Positions 1-9,454 of a DNA stretch of 52,230 nt are shown piece after piece. The stretch spans positions 1 through 52,230 of the forward strand of contig NRSV01000117.1 of NCBI GenBank assembly GCA_002286855.1, given 5' to 3'. The stretch comes from Bipolaris cookei (lineage: Eukaryota > Ascomycota > Dothideomycetes > Pleosporales > Pleosporaceae). The translations under genes and the position numbers were made by a program. Position 1 is the stretch's first letter. Every line of letters starts with the position of its first letter. The notes under the pieces were generated by a model. The model saw only the letters and a list, made by a program, of their open reading frames with translations, did no database searches and had not been told where the DNA came from.

Positions 1-2
1 GA

Positions 3-506
3 CCACAAGAAGCTCAGCTAGAAACACCCTGGGAGTCTAAAACCCCTAGCAATTCGTACGAATTTGGATCACAGTCGAAGCTTGTGAGAGATCCTTTCGT
101 ACGATCACCAACTGCTGCACAAGAAGGCTTCTCAAAGCTTATTAAAGGAGCTGAGGAGATGCTACATGAGAATGTGCTTATGAAGGCCCGCATACGAGAG
201 CTTGAAGAGCAATTAGCTGAGGTAACAAAGCGCCGAGGGCGTAAAAGAAAGCGAATTCAGACAGGCGGGACACTAGACTTTGGTGCAGGAGCATCGCAGG
301 CAGCTGAAAATGCTGCTACTGGTCGTACGGCATCAAAGAAGGCGGGTGGTGGGGGTAGTCAAGAAAAGGCTCTACCAGGTCAACGGCACTGTGGAACCTG
401 TGGGAGAGTGGGCCATAACGCCCGTACGTGCCAAAAAGATGTAGAAGAAGATTCTCTATCAGATACAAGTGAGTTGTATAACGCATCTATAGCTAGTGTA
501 GAGTAA
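3..506 (+). CDS. Pogo-family DDE transposase, C-terminal part (truncated by window edge)
   Basis: The frame is open from the first bases of the window to a TAA at 504-506, so the beginning of the gene lies outside. The visible part holds the stretch after the DDE catalytic core. It starts with a Trp-containing segment ending in SQSKLVRDPFVRSP, a pattern common in the tails of fungal pogo-type transposases. A basic, coiled-coil-like helix rich in Glu and Arg follows, then a CCHC zinc knuckle (C-G-T-C-G-x-V-G-H-N-x-R-T-C). No stop interrupts this part, unlike the other pogo copies in the window, so this copy may be younger. Whether it is active cannot be judged without the catalytic domain. An alternative start at GTG 84 is only a reading artefact; the frame continues upstream. 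Confidence 0.75.
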   Translation, partial: PQEAQLETPWESKTPSNSYEFGSQSKLVRDPFVRSPTAAQEGFSKLIKGAEEMLHENVLMKARIRELEEQLAEVTKRRGRKRKRIQTGGTLDFGAGASQAAENAATGRTASKKAGGGGSQEKALPGQRHCGTCGRVGHNARTCQKDVEEDSLSDTSELYNASIASVE

Positions 507-546
507 TTCGAGTTTTCGTACATGAAGTTCGTGATGCCAAGAAAAA

Positions 547-580
547 GTGTCCGGCTCGGTGGTGTGTCCGGCTCGGTGGT
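547..580. repeat. Two-copy perfect 17-bp tandem repeat
   Basis: The 17-bp unit beginning GTGTCCGGCTCGG occurs at 547-563 and again at 564-580 without mismatch. It sits 40 bp after the transposase stop, so it may be the terminal repeat or subterminal region of that element. The other end is outside the window, so this cannot be confirmed. Confidence 0.6.
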
Positions 581-1666
581 GCTTTACGTTATACATAAAT
601 ATTTCTAGAATCGCATAGTTTCTGGTCCGATTATCAACCTTGAAATGGTCTTCTATATCATTCAAAGCTATTACACGGAGAAGCCGATTCTATAAAGAAC
701 ATAGGTCTTGACTACGATAGTGATGCAAAAACATAAAGAAACCCATTAGCGTCGTGTTAACAATCGCGTGCACTTAACTTCCCCTGCTTTGACGACGCTA
801 AATTCAACATTGACTAGTCCATATACATTATATTCAACGTATTATATAAGGTCGCTTTATGCAAAATGGAAAGGCAATGCCGTACAATGAGTGCCATGAG
901 TAACACATGGATCCTTGAGATGGACCAGGTTGTAGGACTTGCAAAATAATGTTTGGAAGCAAAGGCATGGTTCATTGCGCGATATTCAGTAGCATTGTGG
1001 GCGAGGGAATCGAAGTAGAACGGAAATGATCTACAGCTAGCAAGGGGCGAAGAAGAGACTTACTCTATCCATGGGTGTTGTCAACATGCCGTGACTAACT
1101 GAGCAGCCGTGGGTTTTTGAGATTCGCCAACGTGCAGTAAACTTACACTGTTCGTGTCCTTTGGGTGTCGTTCAGTACATGCTAGGCATGTGGGTTACTA
1201 GAGTAAGCTGACTCTGTTAAGAAGCGTAAGCTGATTCAATAACAGGCCGATGCGAAACAGACTTGTACAAAGGATGTAAGCTGAGCGATTAGAAATGGCA
1301 ATATCACCAGGCACACGACGTAGCTTATCAGGTACGACATCCCGAGAAAAACTGGGTTGTCCGTAATCACTAACGCTCACTTACTTCTTGATCGCACAGT
1401 GGGTCAAGAGATTAATCTCTCGTGCGAGAATTAAGGATCAACACAGCGAAGGTGGATGGGGGGTAAGCTGATTGCGTAGAAGAACTTAGACTAAATTTTG
1501 ATGTCGATTTGAAGCAGAAGGCTAGAGATTGACTGCACTCGTAAATTCTATATATGTTTTCATTCCTGGCGGCTCCAGATGATTCAAACTTTTCATCGAC
1601 ACCTTCAGAATCATCTTCACCACTTGCTACAACAATTTACTAAGTACATTACGACCACAGAGCAAA
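581..1666. other. Non-coding stretch upstream of the 2OG oxygenase
   Basis: No convincing gene is seen. Four copies of the 9-mer GTAAGCTGA lie at 1203, 1226, 1276 and 1463. The last 120 bases have promoter character, with a TATA-like run at 1549-1555 followed by pyrimidine-rich leader sequence. Confidence 0.5.
1549..1555 (+). promoter_or_regulatory. TATA-like element for the 2OG oxygenase gene
   Basis: TATATAT lies 112 bp before the ATG at 1667 and is followed by a C/T-rich leader. Spacing and context suit a fungal core promoter; the call is inference. Confidence 0.35.
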
Positions 1667-2789
1667 ATGCCTTCCCTTCCTCTAATTGACTTCTCTGTCT
1701 TCTACACCGGTACCGATGCCGACCGCGCCAAGTTGGCTGCTACGATTGCCGAGCAACTTAAGGATCATGGTGCCATGCGCCTCATCAACACATCCATCGG
1801 TGCAGAAAAGATTCAGGAGGCTTTCAAATGGGTAATAAAATACGTGATAGTTTCTCCATAGCGACAACTATTGACAATCTGTGATTGATATAGGATGAGA
1901 AGTTCTTTGCGCTTCCACTTGCGGAAAAGGAAGCTATCCCGAACGAACGCAATGAAAACCCCCAGCGAGGCTGGAGCTACATTGGTTCGGAGAACACCTC
2001 GAAGCTTGATATAACGGAGAATGAAGGCTTGGAAGATGAAAAGGTTGGCTGATTGCTATTATCACAGCTACATGCGAAAGGCTTTACTGATATCCTTCAT
2101 AGGAACATTTCGACCATAGCTCTGCGGCTGACACGGAATTTCCTAGCAAGTGGCCATCCGAGTCTAGTATTCCAGGCTATCGTCAATTCATGGAGGACAT
2201 GTTGGAGAGATGCCACGTCGTAGGCTGCGAAGTGCTGGGACTTTTGGAACAAGGTCTCGGCCTTCGACAAGGCGAGCTTTTGGAACGCTGCTGTGATTCA
2301 CCCATCATTGACGAGCTCCGCATGAATCACTATGCGCCGATTTCTACAGAGAAACTGGCCACTGGAAAGTATCGTCGCGCCTGGCCTCACACCGACTTTG
2401 GTATGATCACGCTCCTCTTTCAAGATGACGCAGGCGGTCTCGAGGTGCAGGACCGCTTTAGCTCCAAGAAGGATGCTTGGATCCCCATTGAACACGAGCA
2501 CCCTACAGAGGTCAATGTATATGTGAGCAACAGTCTCGAGTACATGACGAACAACTATCTCAAAGCAGGTCTACACCAAGTCGCTACCCCGATTAGTATG
2601 AAAGATGTGGAGAAGGGTATTTTGCCAGAGCGTCAATCGATTGCTTGTTTCATCAAGTCCCGCCGTGATGTCAACGTCGGGCCCATGAAACAATTCATTA
2701 CGGCTGAGAGACCTAGGGCTTACGAAGACTTGACTGGAATCGAGCTTCACAAGCTCAGGGTTGGAAAACTATACGGGGTAGCCGCTTGA
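1667..2789 (+). CDS. 2-oxoglutarate/Fe(II)-dependent dioxygenase (isopenicillin N synthase-like)
   Basis: There are three exons: 1667-1831, 1894-2043 and 2103-2789. The introns (62 and 59 bp) have GT...AG ends and keep phase 0, giving 333 residues, the usual size for the family. The N-terminal DIOX_N region (residues about 4-105) has the LPLIDFS opening. The C-terminal 2OG-FeII domain shows the iron-binding facial triad H201-T-D203 and H263, and the 2OG-binding R282-x-S284. Such enzymes hydroxylate, desaturate or cyclise small molecules in the cytosol, using O2 and 2-oxoglutarate; the substrate cannot be told. No biosynthetic partners flank it: transposon debris lies to the left and a decayed gene to the right. 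All key residues are present, so it is probably functional. Confidence 0.88.
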
Positions 2790-3169
2790 GAGGACGGAAT
2801 TTAGTAGATAAATTTAGTTAGGCTTATATGTATTGGAATCTGGACTTCGCTAGGTCAACGGATGTGATTTTCAAATGTCTAAAATCTCCCAATCACTGCT
2901 TTATGAACAATATCATATTTCCCTCTTCCGTTAATCATAGTTGCTATCATTTGCTCAACACTATACTCTTTTCTTGCTGCGCCCTTGGTAACCGTTGTAA
3001 GTCCTGGTTCGATGGTATCAGAATTTTTGATCATGTCTCAAGTACATTGGAACGTTTACTTGATGAGTAGTTGGTTCTTGCTAAGAAAGCTATCAATTTA
3101 CTTCTAATGCTCTTTTACTACTGAATCGACTGCCCAGATGGATATCTTCATTCTACCTATGCAGAAGAT
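2790..3169. other. Intergenic, no gene seen
   Basis: AT-rich 3' flank of the oxygenase gene and of the decayed gene that converges on it. Only short chance reading frames are present. Confidence 0.4.
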
Positions 3170-3880
3170 GTACTCCGTCCCCAGAAACCAGGCGCCTTGC
3201 CGAAATCGTCGTCCCAACGCATAAGTGGCGGCCTCACATATATCTCCGACCAGTTATCATCTTCCTGCAACTTATTATGGGCATCCATGTAATCATTGGG
3301 GTTGATGTACATCCAACCCACATCTTCAAACTCGATATTTGTTTCTCCACCCTCTCAGTCAAGCTTTTCATCTCTCTCGTCTTCCTCGGCTTCGTCTTCT
3401 TTGCTTTCAGGCGTCCACTTTTTATTGACGAACTTGATCACAGGGTTCCTAAATTTTTTCAAGTGACTAGAGACAGATGTCGTCGATGAGGACACAGAAA
3501 TTGTAGCGAGGTCCAGCCCGGAACAAATAATTCATGCTGCCGGCTAAGCTAGTTGGTTTGTCTTTGGTTGCAGGCTCACTGTCGGCACGTCAATTACGCC
3601 GTAGTTCATCCACGGACCAACGGTTAAAATGCTCATGGATCTTCTCAGGACCTGCTCCTTCGAACTTAGACCGTTCATCCATCACAACCAAGTTATGTCT
3701 TGAAGAAAGGTCTGGCTGAGCCTATCGCATCATCTCTGACTCCTCAATGTCCTGGCGGAGCACAGAGAGCATACGATTCTAAGCCGGATGGTCGCCGTAC
3801 AAGACACGGTACACGGCAAGACCCCAAGGCGCGTCAGGTTCGAGAAACGGACGATGAGTCAACACCAGAGGTTCAGCCAT
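3170..3880 (-). pseudogene. Decayed member of a fungal uncharacterised protein family (WG[LF]xVYR type)
   Basis: Read on the minus strand from an ATG at 3880, the sequence gives recognisable blocks of a protein family widespread in ascomycetes. Near the start is DAPWGLAVYRVLYGDH. In the middle are NLVVMDERSKFEGA and ARYNFCVLIDDICL-like blocks, and near the end EFEDVGWMYINPNDYMD. The blocks keep the family order but are broken by several in-frame stops and frame changes, for example a TAG where Trp is expected near 3781. No function is known for the family. The neighbouring pogo element starts 46 bp upstream of the ATG, so transposon insertion into the promoter may have started the decay. The family assignment is from memory of its conserved blocks. 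Confidence 0.6.
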
Positions 3881-3926
3881 TCTTTCCAATTGCTCTGCAC
3901 TATAACGTGTCTGTACGCAAGATGTT

Positions 3927-3948
3927 CATGTTCGAGTGATGATCACCC
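3927..3948 (+). repeat. Left terminal inverted repeat of the pogo element
   Basis: Perfect reverse complement of 5956-5977. It contains a near-palindrome (GTGATGATCAC) that could be the transposase binding core. Confidence 0.8.
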
Positions 3949-3993
3949 CACCACAACAACCACCTATACAAAACGTGTCATAACTCTACCAAT

Positions 3994-5847
3994 ATGGATC
4001 CGATCCAGGAAGCAATTAAGGAAATTGAATCGCGCGCACCAGTTGCATCTTTCTTGTATTCAAAAGTTGCAAAAAAGTATAGTATAAACCACTGTACGCT
4101 CGCTCGAAGACACCAAGGCAAAACGCAGCCCAACAAGCTCGCCCACTTTTCACTCCACCCACAACATGAGACAGAGCTCGTACAGTATATCAAATCGCTT
4201 ATTGAGAGGCGTATACCATCTAAACGTAAGATTATACGCGGCTTTGCGTCATCTCTACTTGGTAGAGAGGTTTCAGAATGCTGGGTTTCTCGCCTCCTCC
4301 ACAGGAACTCCTCCCATCTCATCTCACGCTAGCAGACAGGAATGGACCGCAAAAGCCACCAATATGATTCAATGGCTAAATACAGCTTATATTTCAAGCT
4401 CTTACATAATAGTATGAAAGAATATAACGTAAACCCCTCTCACATCTTTAATATGGATGAAAAGGGTTTCTTGCTTAGAATAACCAGAAGGTCAAAAAGG
4501 ATATTCGATAAGAGGCAATTTAATCAAAAGAGGGTTATAGCTGCTATTAAAGATGGTTCTAGATAGTGGATAAAAGTCATTGCCTGTGTTTGTTCAGATG
4601 GTACAGCGTTATCCCCAAGCCTCATCTTTCAGTCAAACGCTGGAGCTCTATAATCAAGTTGGGTAGACGCAACAGACCCAAAGAAGCACTCAGTCTTTGT
4701 CAGCTCATCTTCTTCTGACTGGTCCAACAACGATATAGGTCTTGCCTGGCTCAAGGAGGTGTTTGAAAGAGAAACCAGATGGAAAGCTCGCTCAGGATAC
4801 CGGCTACTACTCCTCAACAGCCATGGATCCCATATAACTATGAATTTTATCGACTACTGCAACGACAAAAAGATCCTATTGGCTATCTTTCCCCCTCATG
4901 CTACCCATACGGTTCAGCCGCTTGATGTTGGGATGTTCAAGCCTCTCTCAACTGCTTACTCAACTGAGCTTTCATCCTATCTTCATATAAGCCAGGGGTT
5001 AAGCCCAATTAAGAAAGGAGACTTCTTCTGTTTCTTCTGGAGTGCCTGGAAGACCTTCCTTACCTCCAGCAATATCATAAGCTCATTCAAAGCAACTGGG
5101 ATATCGCTACCTAATCCAGACGTTATACTCCAGAGGTATAACAAGGAAGCATCTAGTTCAAATGAAAGCTCTTCTTCTGTACTTAGTGGAGATAAGTGGC
5201 TCGAGATAGATACTCTTATAGGTCGTTCAGTACAAGATCAGAACACAAAGGAGGTAAAGAAGATTCGCAGAAGCCTCCATCATATCTCAGCTCAAAATAG
5301 TATCCTCCGTGCAGAGAACAGGGGCTTAATAGAGACTCTCTTTGTTAAAAAGAAGCATGAAGAGAAGAGGTACACTCTACAGCTCAACAACAAAAATGAG
5401 TATCATGGAGGTGCTGTTTTCTATTCACCTAAGAAGATACGCCAGCTCCGCCTTGATGAGATTGGAAAGCGTTGTCAGAAAGGTGAAATGAAGCTCCAAA
5501 AAACTGAGCGCAAGCAGCTTCAATAGCAAGCTCGATTATATAAGCTACAACAAGCAGAGGATAGACGGGTTGAAAGAGAGAGACTCAAGGAGGCGCGGGA
5601 GAAGGAGAAAGCCGCTAAGGTAGCTCAAAAGGACGCCCAGAAAGCTGCCCGCAACGCTGAAAAAGCTATTAAATTGTCCCAAAAGGGTGATTACAAGGCC
5701 TCACAAAGCTCTACTCAAAAGCAGAAGCGGCAGAAACGTGTTGTTGTTGTTCCATCTCATGTACAAGCTGAGGAGGCTGCATCAGCCGCCCCAGCGGATA
5801 TCACCAGAACACGGCTAATACGGAAACCCAAGAGATATTCTGAATAG
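3994..5847 (+). pseudogene. Pogo-type transposase with in-frame stops
   Basis: One continuous frame of about 617 codons contains four stops (4330, 4564, 4651, 5524) and no frameshift. Residues 1-60 hold an N-terminal helix-turn-helix of the Psq/CENP-B type. Next comes a CENP-B-like DNA-binding stretch, then the DDE core. The first catalytic Asp is in NMDEKGF. The second Asp site reads LNSHGSH where LDGHGSH is usual, so Asp is replaced by Asn. The third acid is followed by the family motif HTVQPLDVGMF. The C-terminus is a long Lys/Glu/Ala-rich coiled coil. At least three stops look like CAG or CAA changed to TAG or TAA, the CpA-to-TpA change produced by RIP; this is inference. Confidence 0.8.
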
Positions 5848-5955
5848 ACAGGAAGCTTCGTATATCTCTCTATAGTAATACACTAAGAACTCTCGTGATA
5901 ATAGCTTTTGTGGGTGGCTCTACAGCCTCATCTTTCGTTAAAATATCGTGTTGTT

Positions 5956-5977
5956 GGGTGATCATCACTCGAACATG
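5956..5977 (-). repeat. Right terminal inverted repeat of the pogo element
   Basis: Perfect reverse complement of 3927-3948. It abuts the LINE fragment that starts at 5978. Confidence 0.8.
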
Positions 5978-6601
5978 CCTTCCTGGGCAACAAAATCAAA
6001 CTCCTCCAACGAGATAGCCAAGAAGAAGAGTGGAGAAAGTACAGGGAAACAGCAAGAGAGAAGAAGACCAGCTACGGAGCTACCTTCGATCTAAAGCTCA
6101 AAAACCAACTAGCAATCCCAAGAGGCACGAAAAGAGATATTTCAAGCTCTTTCTATTCTCTCAAGATAGGACATGGATACCTCAACTCCTACCTGAAGAG
6201 AACTAACAGAAGAGAAACAGATCTCTGTAGCTGCGGGAGACCGCAAACAGCAGAGCATCTACTTCTATACTGCTGCTTCTACAGGGTAGAAAGAAACAAG
6301 CTTAAAAAGACTCTAGACCAGAAAGTACTTAAGCTCCCACTGCTACTCCACACTACGAGCGGTATAGAAGCTACGTTAGCTTTTATTACTAGCACGAGGA
6401 TAGGAACAAGAAAGTGGCACCTCGGCCAAGAAGGCTAGACAAAAGAAAAACAGTAAAAAAACAACAAAAAAGAAGAAAGTCGGAAGAAACAACTTTGCAT
6501 TTACTAGTACCATTTCCTTTCCCCTAAGAGAGCCCGCTGGAAGGCAGCCCAGCTGCCCTACATCTCTCCTTGTTACCAACCTGCTCTTTAGTACTAGGCA
6601 T
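5978..6601 (+). mobile_element. 5'-truncated LINE (non-LTR retrotransposon), plus orientation
   Basis: An open frame at 5980-6438 encodes the last 152 residues of a LINE ORF2. It carries the C-terminal cysteine motif C-S-C-G-R-P-Q-T-A-E-H-L-L-L-Y-C and ends in a TAG at 6436-6438. About 160 bp of 3' untranslated sequence follow, matching the other two copies in the window until the match stops at 6601. The terminal part of the element is missing, and an inverted copy begins there. The frame has no stops, unlike the pogo copies, so this insertion is probably more recent. The RNase H-containing ORF2 suggests a Tad1/I-type fungal LINE. Confidence 0.75.
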
Positions 6602-7503
6602 TTATTATTAATTCCATTTATAGTCCTGTATCAGCCGTTGGCTATGTAAGACTTTGGCCAAAGGCCGTTCTATCTAGTTCTTATTTACAATTTGGAGGTT
6701 TCTGCTATAGAGTGTAGCTAGGGTGCTTCGGCCTTTATCTAGCTCAGCTATTACTAGCCTTCTAGATGCCTGGTGCTAAAGAGCAGTTTGGTGACAGGGA
6801 GAGATGTAGGGCGGCTAAGCTGCCTTCCAGCGAGCTCTCTAGAGGGAAAGGAAATAGTACTAATAAACGCAAATAAAAGCAAACGTGTTTTTCTTCTTTT
6901 TCTTTCTTTCTTGCTGTTTTCTTTCTTGTTTTTATTCTTTTCTAGTCTTCCTGGCCTAGGTACCACTTTCTTGTTCCTATCTTCGTACTAGTAATAAAAG
7001 CTAAGGTAGCTTCTATACCACACGAAGTATGGAGTAGGAGTGGGAGTTTAAGTACTTTTTGGCCTAGAGTCTTTTTAAGCTGGTTTCTTTCTGCGCTATA
7101 GAAGCCGCAGTATAGAAGTAGATGCTCTGCTGTTTGTGGTCTCCCACATTGGCAGAGGTCTGTTTCTCTTCTATTTACTCTCTTTAGGTAGGAGTTAAAG
7201 TATCCGTGTCCTATCTTAAGGGAGTAGAAAGAGCTTGAAATCTCTCTTTTCGTGCCTCTTGGGATTGCTAGTTGGTTTTTGAGCTTTAGATCGAAGATAG
7301 CTCCGTAGCTAGTCTTTCTCTCTCTTGCTTTTTCCCTGTACTTTCTCCACTCTTCTGCTTGGCTAGCTCGTTGAAGGAGTTTGGTCTTAGTACCTAGAAA
7401 GGCTAGACTTGTTTGTGATTTTTTTGGTGTTTGTTTTGTAGCTTCCTTTGCTAAGGAGTCAGCTTTTTCGTTTCCTTCTATGTCTGTGTGGCCCCTTGGC
7501 GTC
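6602..7503 (-). mobile_element. 5'-truncated LINE, minus orientation, joined to a pogo gene
   Basis: On the minus strand the element begins at about 7503 inside the end of an RNase H domain (W-T-P-R-G-H-T-D-I-E-G-N-E-K-A-D). It continues through the same ORF2 C-terminus as the plus copy, with Q-C-G-R-P-Q-T-A-E-H-L-L-L-Y-C. It stops at 6942-6944 and ends at 6602 in a short AAT-type tail (TTATTATT on the plus strand). The sequence 6603-7320 is nearly identical to 51531-52230. The 5' junction falls inside a pogo transposase gene, after the codons for PLKQAYG, so the LINE truncated that gene. Confidence 0.78.
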
Positions 7504-8190
7504 CATAGGCCTGCTTCAAAGGGGCAAAACAGCTTACATCAAGAGGCTGTAAGATGTGAGATGAGTGCGGAGGCATACAAATAGTAACCATGTTGTTATC
7601 CTTGCAGTATTTTTGGAAATCCAGCGAGTTGTGGCTCTCATGGCCGTCAATAATGAGCAGGCGGTGGGTACCCACTACCTTCTTCTTTGTATGCTCATCA
7701 AAGTGTTTTAGCTACGCAAGGCCAAGCTCATTGGTTGTCCAGCCGTTCTCAGAGACCCCAATAACCCAGTTCTGAGGTACATCGCCGTTCTTGTACCAGC
7801 TTGAGAGATGGTGGTGCGCCTTGAGGATGATGAAGGGCGGAATCGCCCACCCGGTCGCATTAATGCCCTGGATGACCGTTGCTCACTCTCTATTGCCAGG
7901 CTAGATAGTATTTGGCCGTTCGCGTCATTCTGATGCTGTAACAACCGCTCCAGGAGCAATCTGGCCCATCATGAACCCCGTCTCGTCAAAGTTGTACGTG
8001 TCGTCGTCCTGGATACCATACTTGGCTTTCATGTTGGCTACTAGGTCAAACCAGGCTTGAATAGCCTTAGTATCCTCGCAGAAGGCTCTCTTGTAATCGT
8101 ACTTGCGATTAAAACGCTTTCTAAGCTCAGGGCGGCGCTTAACAAACGTATTGGGCCAGTTTTGGCCAATCTGGTCCAGATTGCGCTCAG
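7504..8190 (-). pseudogene. Pogo transposase remnant A (catalytic core)
   Basis: On the minus strand this reads from the DNA-binding end (I-G-Q-N-W-P-N-T-F-V-K-R-R-P-E-L) through the first catalytic Asp in YNFDETGFMMG. It goes on to the second Asp in LLIIDGHESH and the PPHSSHILQPLDV motif around the third catalytic site. It ends at the LINE junction near 7503. Two Trp codons have become stops (near GNRE and near ELGLA), both explained by G-to-A changes, and one small frameshift lies near 7920. The N-terminal helix-turn-helix and the C-terminus are missing. Confidence 0.72.
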
Positions 8191-8870
8191 CGCATCACGC
8201 TGCGCGAATAGATCCTCTCCAGCTCCCTTTATAAGCACTCCTTGCTTCTGTATCCGCTTCTTCTTACGCTGCCTACGCTTTGTTGCTGCCTCATTAGCCT
8301 TCTCAAGACTGACGATCCGACGGTGGGACTGCCCAGCCAGCTGCGTTGATTGCAGCGATCAGCGTCACCCACTCACGATTGCCTGTCACAACTGCCTTTG
8401 GTCGGTCCCTCCTCTCTGACGCTGTTACGTCTAGCTGATTCGTAATCTTGCCCATCATGAAGCCAGCTTCGTCGAATTTGTAGACATCCTCGTCATAGAT
8501 GCCGTACTTGGCCTTTGTCTGTTCTACTAGCTCAAACCAGCTCTTAATTAGGACCGGATCTTCACATAGAGCCCTCTGCATATTGTGAGCTCGATTAAAA
8601 TGTGTCAAAAGTCTGTCTGTACGCTTAATGAAGTTGGCTGGCCACTTATGCCTAACATGGCCAGCGCCGCGCGCAGCCAGGAGCCTATTAGTCTAGCCCG
8701 CTCGCTTGCCATATACGTTATCTTCTTTCCAATATCACGAGAAGAATTGTGGTGCGGCATATCCTTCTTACTCCTTTAAACCAATTACTCGTAAATAGTT
8801 TGCCTAACGATTCTAAGAGATGATACCAGTCGGGTACTATACTGAAGCTTCGTGGCCATATTTACTAGGG
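8190..8870 (-). pseudogene. Pogo transposase remnant B (N-terminus fused to C-terminal tail)
   Basis: On the minus strand 8870-8303 gives the N-terminal half of a related transposase, including K-W-P-A-N-F-I-K-R-T-D and YKFDEAGFMMGK. The frame runs to A-A-G-W-A-V-P-P-S. It then jumps directly to a lysine/arginine-rich C-terminal tail (ANEAATKRRQRKKKRIQK, about 8305-8190). The whole centre of the catalytic domain is therefore deleted. Remnant A begins immediately after the tail, so the two pieces come from different copies joined head to tail. The two encoded proteins differ clearly at matching positions. Confidence 0.62.
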
Positions 8871-9454
8871 CTACATATAGGTCATAGGAGAATTATGTAT
8901 ACCGTGAATATAGCATAACAAAATGACAGCGGAAGCGCACGATGTGCCAAGGGCCCGCTTGCACTGTGTCAAACAAGCGGTATATTTCCGCCATGCTCGG
9001 TAGTTGTTGACGTACTTACGCAAGCACCGCGAACACAGCCGAAACTAGACCATTAGGTTGACTAGCGGCGGGCGCTATAACGGACTAATGACGGGGTAAC
9101 CCGTTAAAAAGGCCGAGCCGTGCCTAGGAATTTACTGTATAAGGCAACAAGCAAATCAGCGGAAACTTGGCCAGCTGGGGAGAGCCTGTTTGTAACAGGG
9201 TAACCTGCGCGAGAAAGATGCTGAGGCGGCTGAAGCAGCCATCGTACGATAGCCATGCTTGATCATATGAGTTATTCTACATTCCATTGTATTTTGTTGC
9301 GTTCATGCCCGGGCATATATGGAAGCTACACTCCAGACGGCCCGTCCGATCGAAAATCTCCCCACAATCCCCCACAATCCCCCCACAAAACAGAGACGGA
9401 GAGAGGACGAACCTGAAGAGAAAGAGCAAGAAAAGTAGAAAGAAGAACAGCAGC
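8871..9454. other. Intergenic, upstream of the FAD monooxygenase
   Basis: No gene is seen. A small inverted repeat (ACGGG GTAA CCCGT) lies at about 9090-9103. The last 100 bases form a C- and A-rich leader. Confidence 0.4.

Larger units (their letters stand above)
3927..5977 (+). mobile_element. Pogo-type DNA transposon, complete but inactive
   Basis: A 2,051-bp unit is bounded by perfect 22-bp inverted repeats starting CATGTTCGAG (3927-3948 and 5956-5977) and encloses one transposase frame. The expected TA target duplication is not visible: the left flank ends TT, and the right flank passes directly into a 5'-truncated LINE at 5978. The transposase carries four stops, so the element cannot move by itself but could be mobilised in trans. 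Confidence 0.8.

Noticed and set aside
6754..6991. Lys-rich and Leu/Phe-rich frames in the LINE 3' region, repeated at 51672-51909
   Set aside because: They lie in the 3' untranslated part of the LINE and only reflect its A-rich composition; being present twice is due to the repeat.
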